Made by a program: the position numbers and the translations under genes | Notes under the pieces: model-generated | What the model was told of the DNA's origin: nothing | What the model saw: only the letters and a program-made list of their open reading frames with translations | The model's database searches: none | Source of the DNA: Saccharibacillus brassicae | GTDB lineage: Bacteria; Bacillota; Bacilli; Paenibacillales; Paenibacillaceae | Direction of reading: 5' to 3' | Assembly (NCBI RefSeq): GCF_006542275.1 | Contig: NZ_CP041217.1 | Location: forward strand, 2,837,501-2,901,500 | Length of the DNA stretch: 64,000 bases | Shown: in pieces, positions 62,831-64,000 of the stretch | Layout of the letters: the number at the start of each line of letters is the position of its first letter | Numbering within the stretch: position 1 is the stretch's first letter

Positions 62831-64000
62831 TTAGACCTGCTGAACTTTCATGACGTTCGTGTTGCCGGCCTGGCCGATCGGGATGCCCGCCGACAGGACG
62901 ACGGTATCGCCCGACTTGATGTAACCGGCTTCGAGCGCGTTTTTGGTCGCGACTTCGAACATTTCGTCGGTGCTCGTGACGGCTTGACCTTGCATCGGCA
63001 CGACGCCGTACAGCAGGCTCATTTTCGGCAGCGTTTTGGCATTCTGGCTCACCGCGATGATTGGAGCTTTCGGGCGGTATTTCGAGATCATGCGGGCCGT
63101 GAAGCCCGATTCGGTCGAAATGATTAGCGCCGCCGCGTCGAGTACGAGCGAAGCGTTCACCGAACTCTGGCTCACCACTTCGGTGATGTCGTTCAGGTGC
63201 AGCGCGCGTTTGCTGTTGAACTGCACGTCGTAGTCGATCATCGTTTCGGCTTTGGCCGCGACGGCCGCCATCGTGCGGATCGATTCGAGCGGGTATTTGC
63301 CCGCCGCGGATTCGCCGGAGAGCATGACGCAGTCCGCGCCCTGAAGTACGGCATTCGCCACGTCGCTGACTTCGGAACGGGTCGGACGCGGGTTCACCTG
63401 CATCGACTCCAGCATATGCGTCGCCACGATGACCGGTTTGCCGGCCAGGTTGCACTTGTCGATCATGAGCTTCTGGGCAGCCGGCACGTCCTGGACCGGA
63501 ACTTCCACGCCGAGATCGCCGCGGGCGACCATGATGCCGTCGGACGCTTCGATGATCGCGTCGAGGTTGTCCATGCCTTCCTGGTTCTCGATCTTGGAGA
63601 TGATCTGCACATGCTCTGCGCCTTGCTCGGCCAGAATGCGGCGGATTTCCATGATGTCTTCGCCTTTGCGGACAAACGAAGCGGCGATAATTTCAACGTT
63701 TTCGCTCAGACCGTAGTTGATATGCATCACGTCGCGCTCGGTGACGCCCGGCAGGCTCGTTTTGACACCCGGCAGGTTGACGCCTTTGCGCGGTTTGAGA
63801 CGTCCGCCGTTCAGGATGCGGCAGTAGATCTCGCCGCCTTCGATCTTGAATACGTCGAGGGCGATCAGGCCGTCGTCGATCAGGATGCGGTCGCCCACAT
63901 GCACGTCTTCGTTCAGCTTCGGATAGTTGACGCCGATACGCTCCGCCGTGCCAAGCACTTCCGGTTCGGTCGTCAGGATCAGTTCGGCGCCCGCTTCGAG
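62831..64000 (-). CDS. pyk: Pyruvate kinase, N-terminus beyond the window
   Basis: Pyruvate kinase makes pyruvate and ATP from phosphoenolpyruvate and ADP in glycolysis. The C-terminal 390 residues are present: the B domain, RKGVNLPGVKTSLPGVTERD, ISKIENQEGMDNLDAIIEAS (catalytic Lys and Glu), MVARGDLGVEVPVQDVPAAQ, VATHMLESMQVNPRPTRSEV and CVMLSGESAAGKYP. The usual ATQM reads ATHM here. It ends soon after the allosteric domain with VVLSAGIPIGQAGNTNVMKV, so the extra PEP-utiliser-like domain of B. subtilis and Geobacillus enzymes is missing. The first in-frame Met lies at 63958, but coding continues to the edge, so the start is outside. Confidence 0.95.
   Translation of the reverse strand, partial: LEAGAELILTTEPEVLGTAERIGVNYPKLNEDVHVGDRILIDDGLIALDVFKIEGGEIYCRILNGGRLKPRKGVNLPGVKTSLPGVTERDVMHINYGLSENVEIIAASFVRKGEDIMEIRRILAEQGAEHVQIISKIENQEGMDNLDAIIEASDGIMVARGDLGVEVPVQDVPAAQKLMIDKCNLAGKPVIVATHMLESMQVNPRPTRSEVSDVANAVLQGADCVMLSGESAAGKYPLESIRTMAAVAAKAETMIDYDVQFNSKRALHLNDITEVVSQSSVNASLVLDAAALIISTESGFTARMISKYRPKAPIIAVSQNAKTLPKMSLLYGVVPMQGQAVTSTDEMFEVATKNALEAGYIKSGDTVVLSAGIPIGQAGNTNVMKVQQV

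Overview
The window looks like chromosome from a high-GC member of the Paenibacillaceae (Bacillota), most like Paenibacillus or Saccharibacillus. The grounds are strong AGGAGG-type ribosome binding sites, frequent GTG and TTG starts, hairpin plus T-run terminators, and Bacillus-type proteins (CwlD-like amidase, YvbH-like PH protein, BrnQ, KdpDE, NirBD) in GC-rich DNA. I saw no rRNA, tRNA, CRISPR array or insertion sequence.

Left part (1-10200): an SDR oxidoreductase cut by the window edge and a divergent MerR regulator share an intergenic region with a tandem array of MerR-type operator and promoter units. An aldose-1-epimerase-like protein, an MsrA with a proline-rich insert, a TPR protein and a GNAT enzyme follow. 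Next come a Gfo/Idh/MocA dehydrogenase and ThuA pair opposite an AraC regulator, and a secreted beta-propeller protein.

Potassium region (10193-22081): a leftward operon reads small membrane protein, kdpF, kdpA, kdpB, kdpC, a kinase-less tandem KdpD sensor protein, and an unknown gene. The rightward kdpD and kdpE lie opposite it. The kdpB-kdpC gap holds two short tandem arrays, and the divergent gap has a direct repeat suited to KdpE.

Middle (22100-43500): an Lrp regulator, an EEP-family phosphatase/nuclease, GNAT enzymes, an SNF2 helicase coupled to a SWIM zinc-finger protein, and a lower-GC pair (AAA ATPase plus PD-(D/E)XK nuclease) that is a candidate defence module. A GntR regulator, BrnQ, a TetR-MMPL efflux pair, a small AT-rich island (38758-40000), a PH-domain protein, and an AraC regulator opposite an SRPBCC-SDR pair follow.

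Nitrite region (46716-53419): an ANTAR regulator and a TrpD2-like protein lie opposite nirB, nirD, an FNT nitrite channel and siroheme SUMT. The nirB leader has a GlnR/TnrA box over the -35 element, then two hexaloop hairpins of the ANTAR target type whose second stem overlaps an intrinsic terminator. This suggests dual control: general nitrogen status at initiation and nitrate/nitrite-linked antitermination in the leader. It is the clearest regulatory circuit in the window.

Right end (53500-64000): a DinB protein, a poorly understood AT-richer stretch, an RhlE-type DEAD-box helicase, a soluble double-PAS chemoreceptor, a hybrid histidine kinase, a cell-wall amidase with SH3 repeats, a small KOW/Tudor-like protein, and pyruvate kinase cut by the window end.
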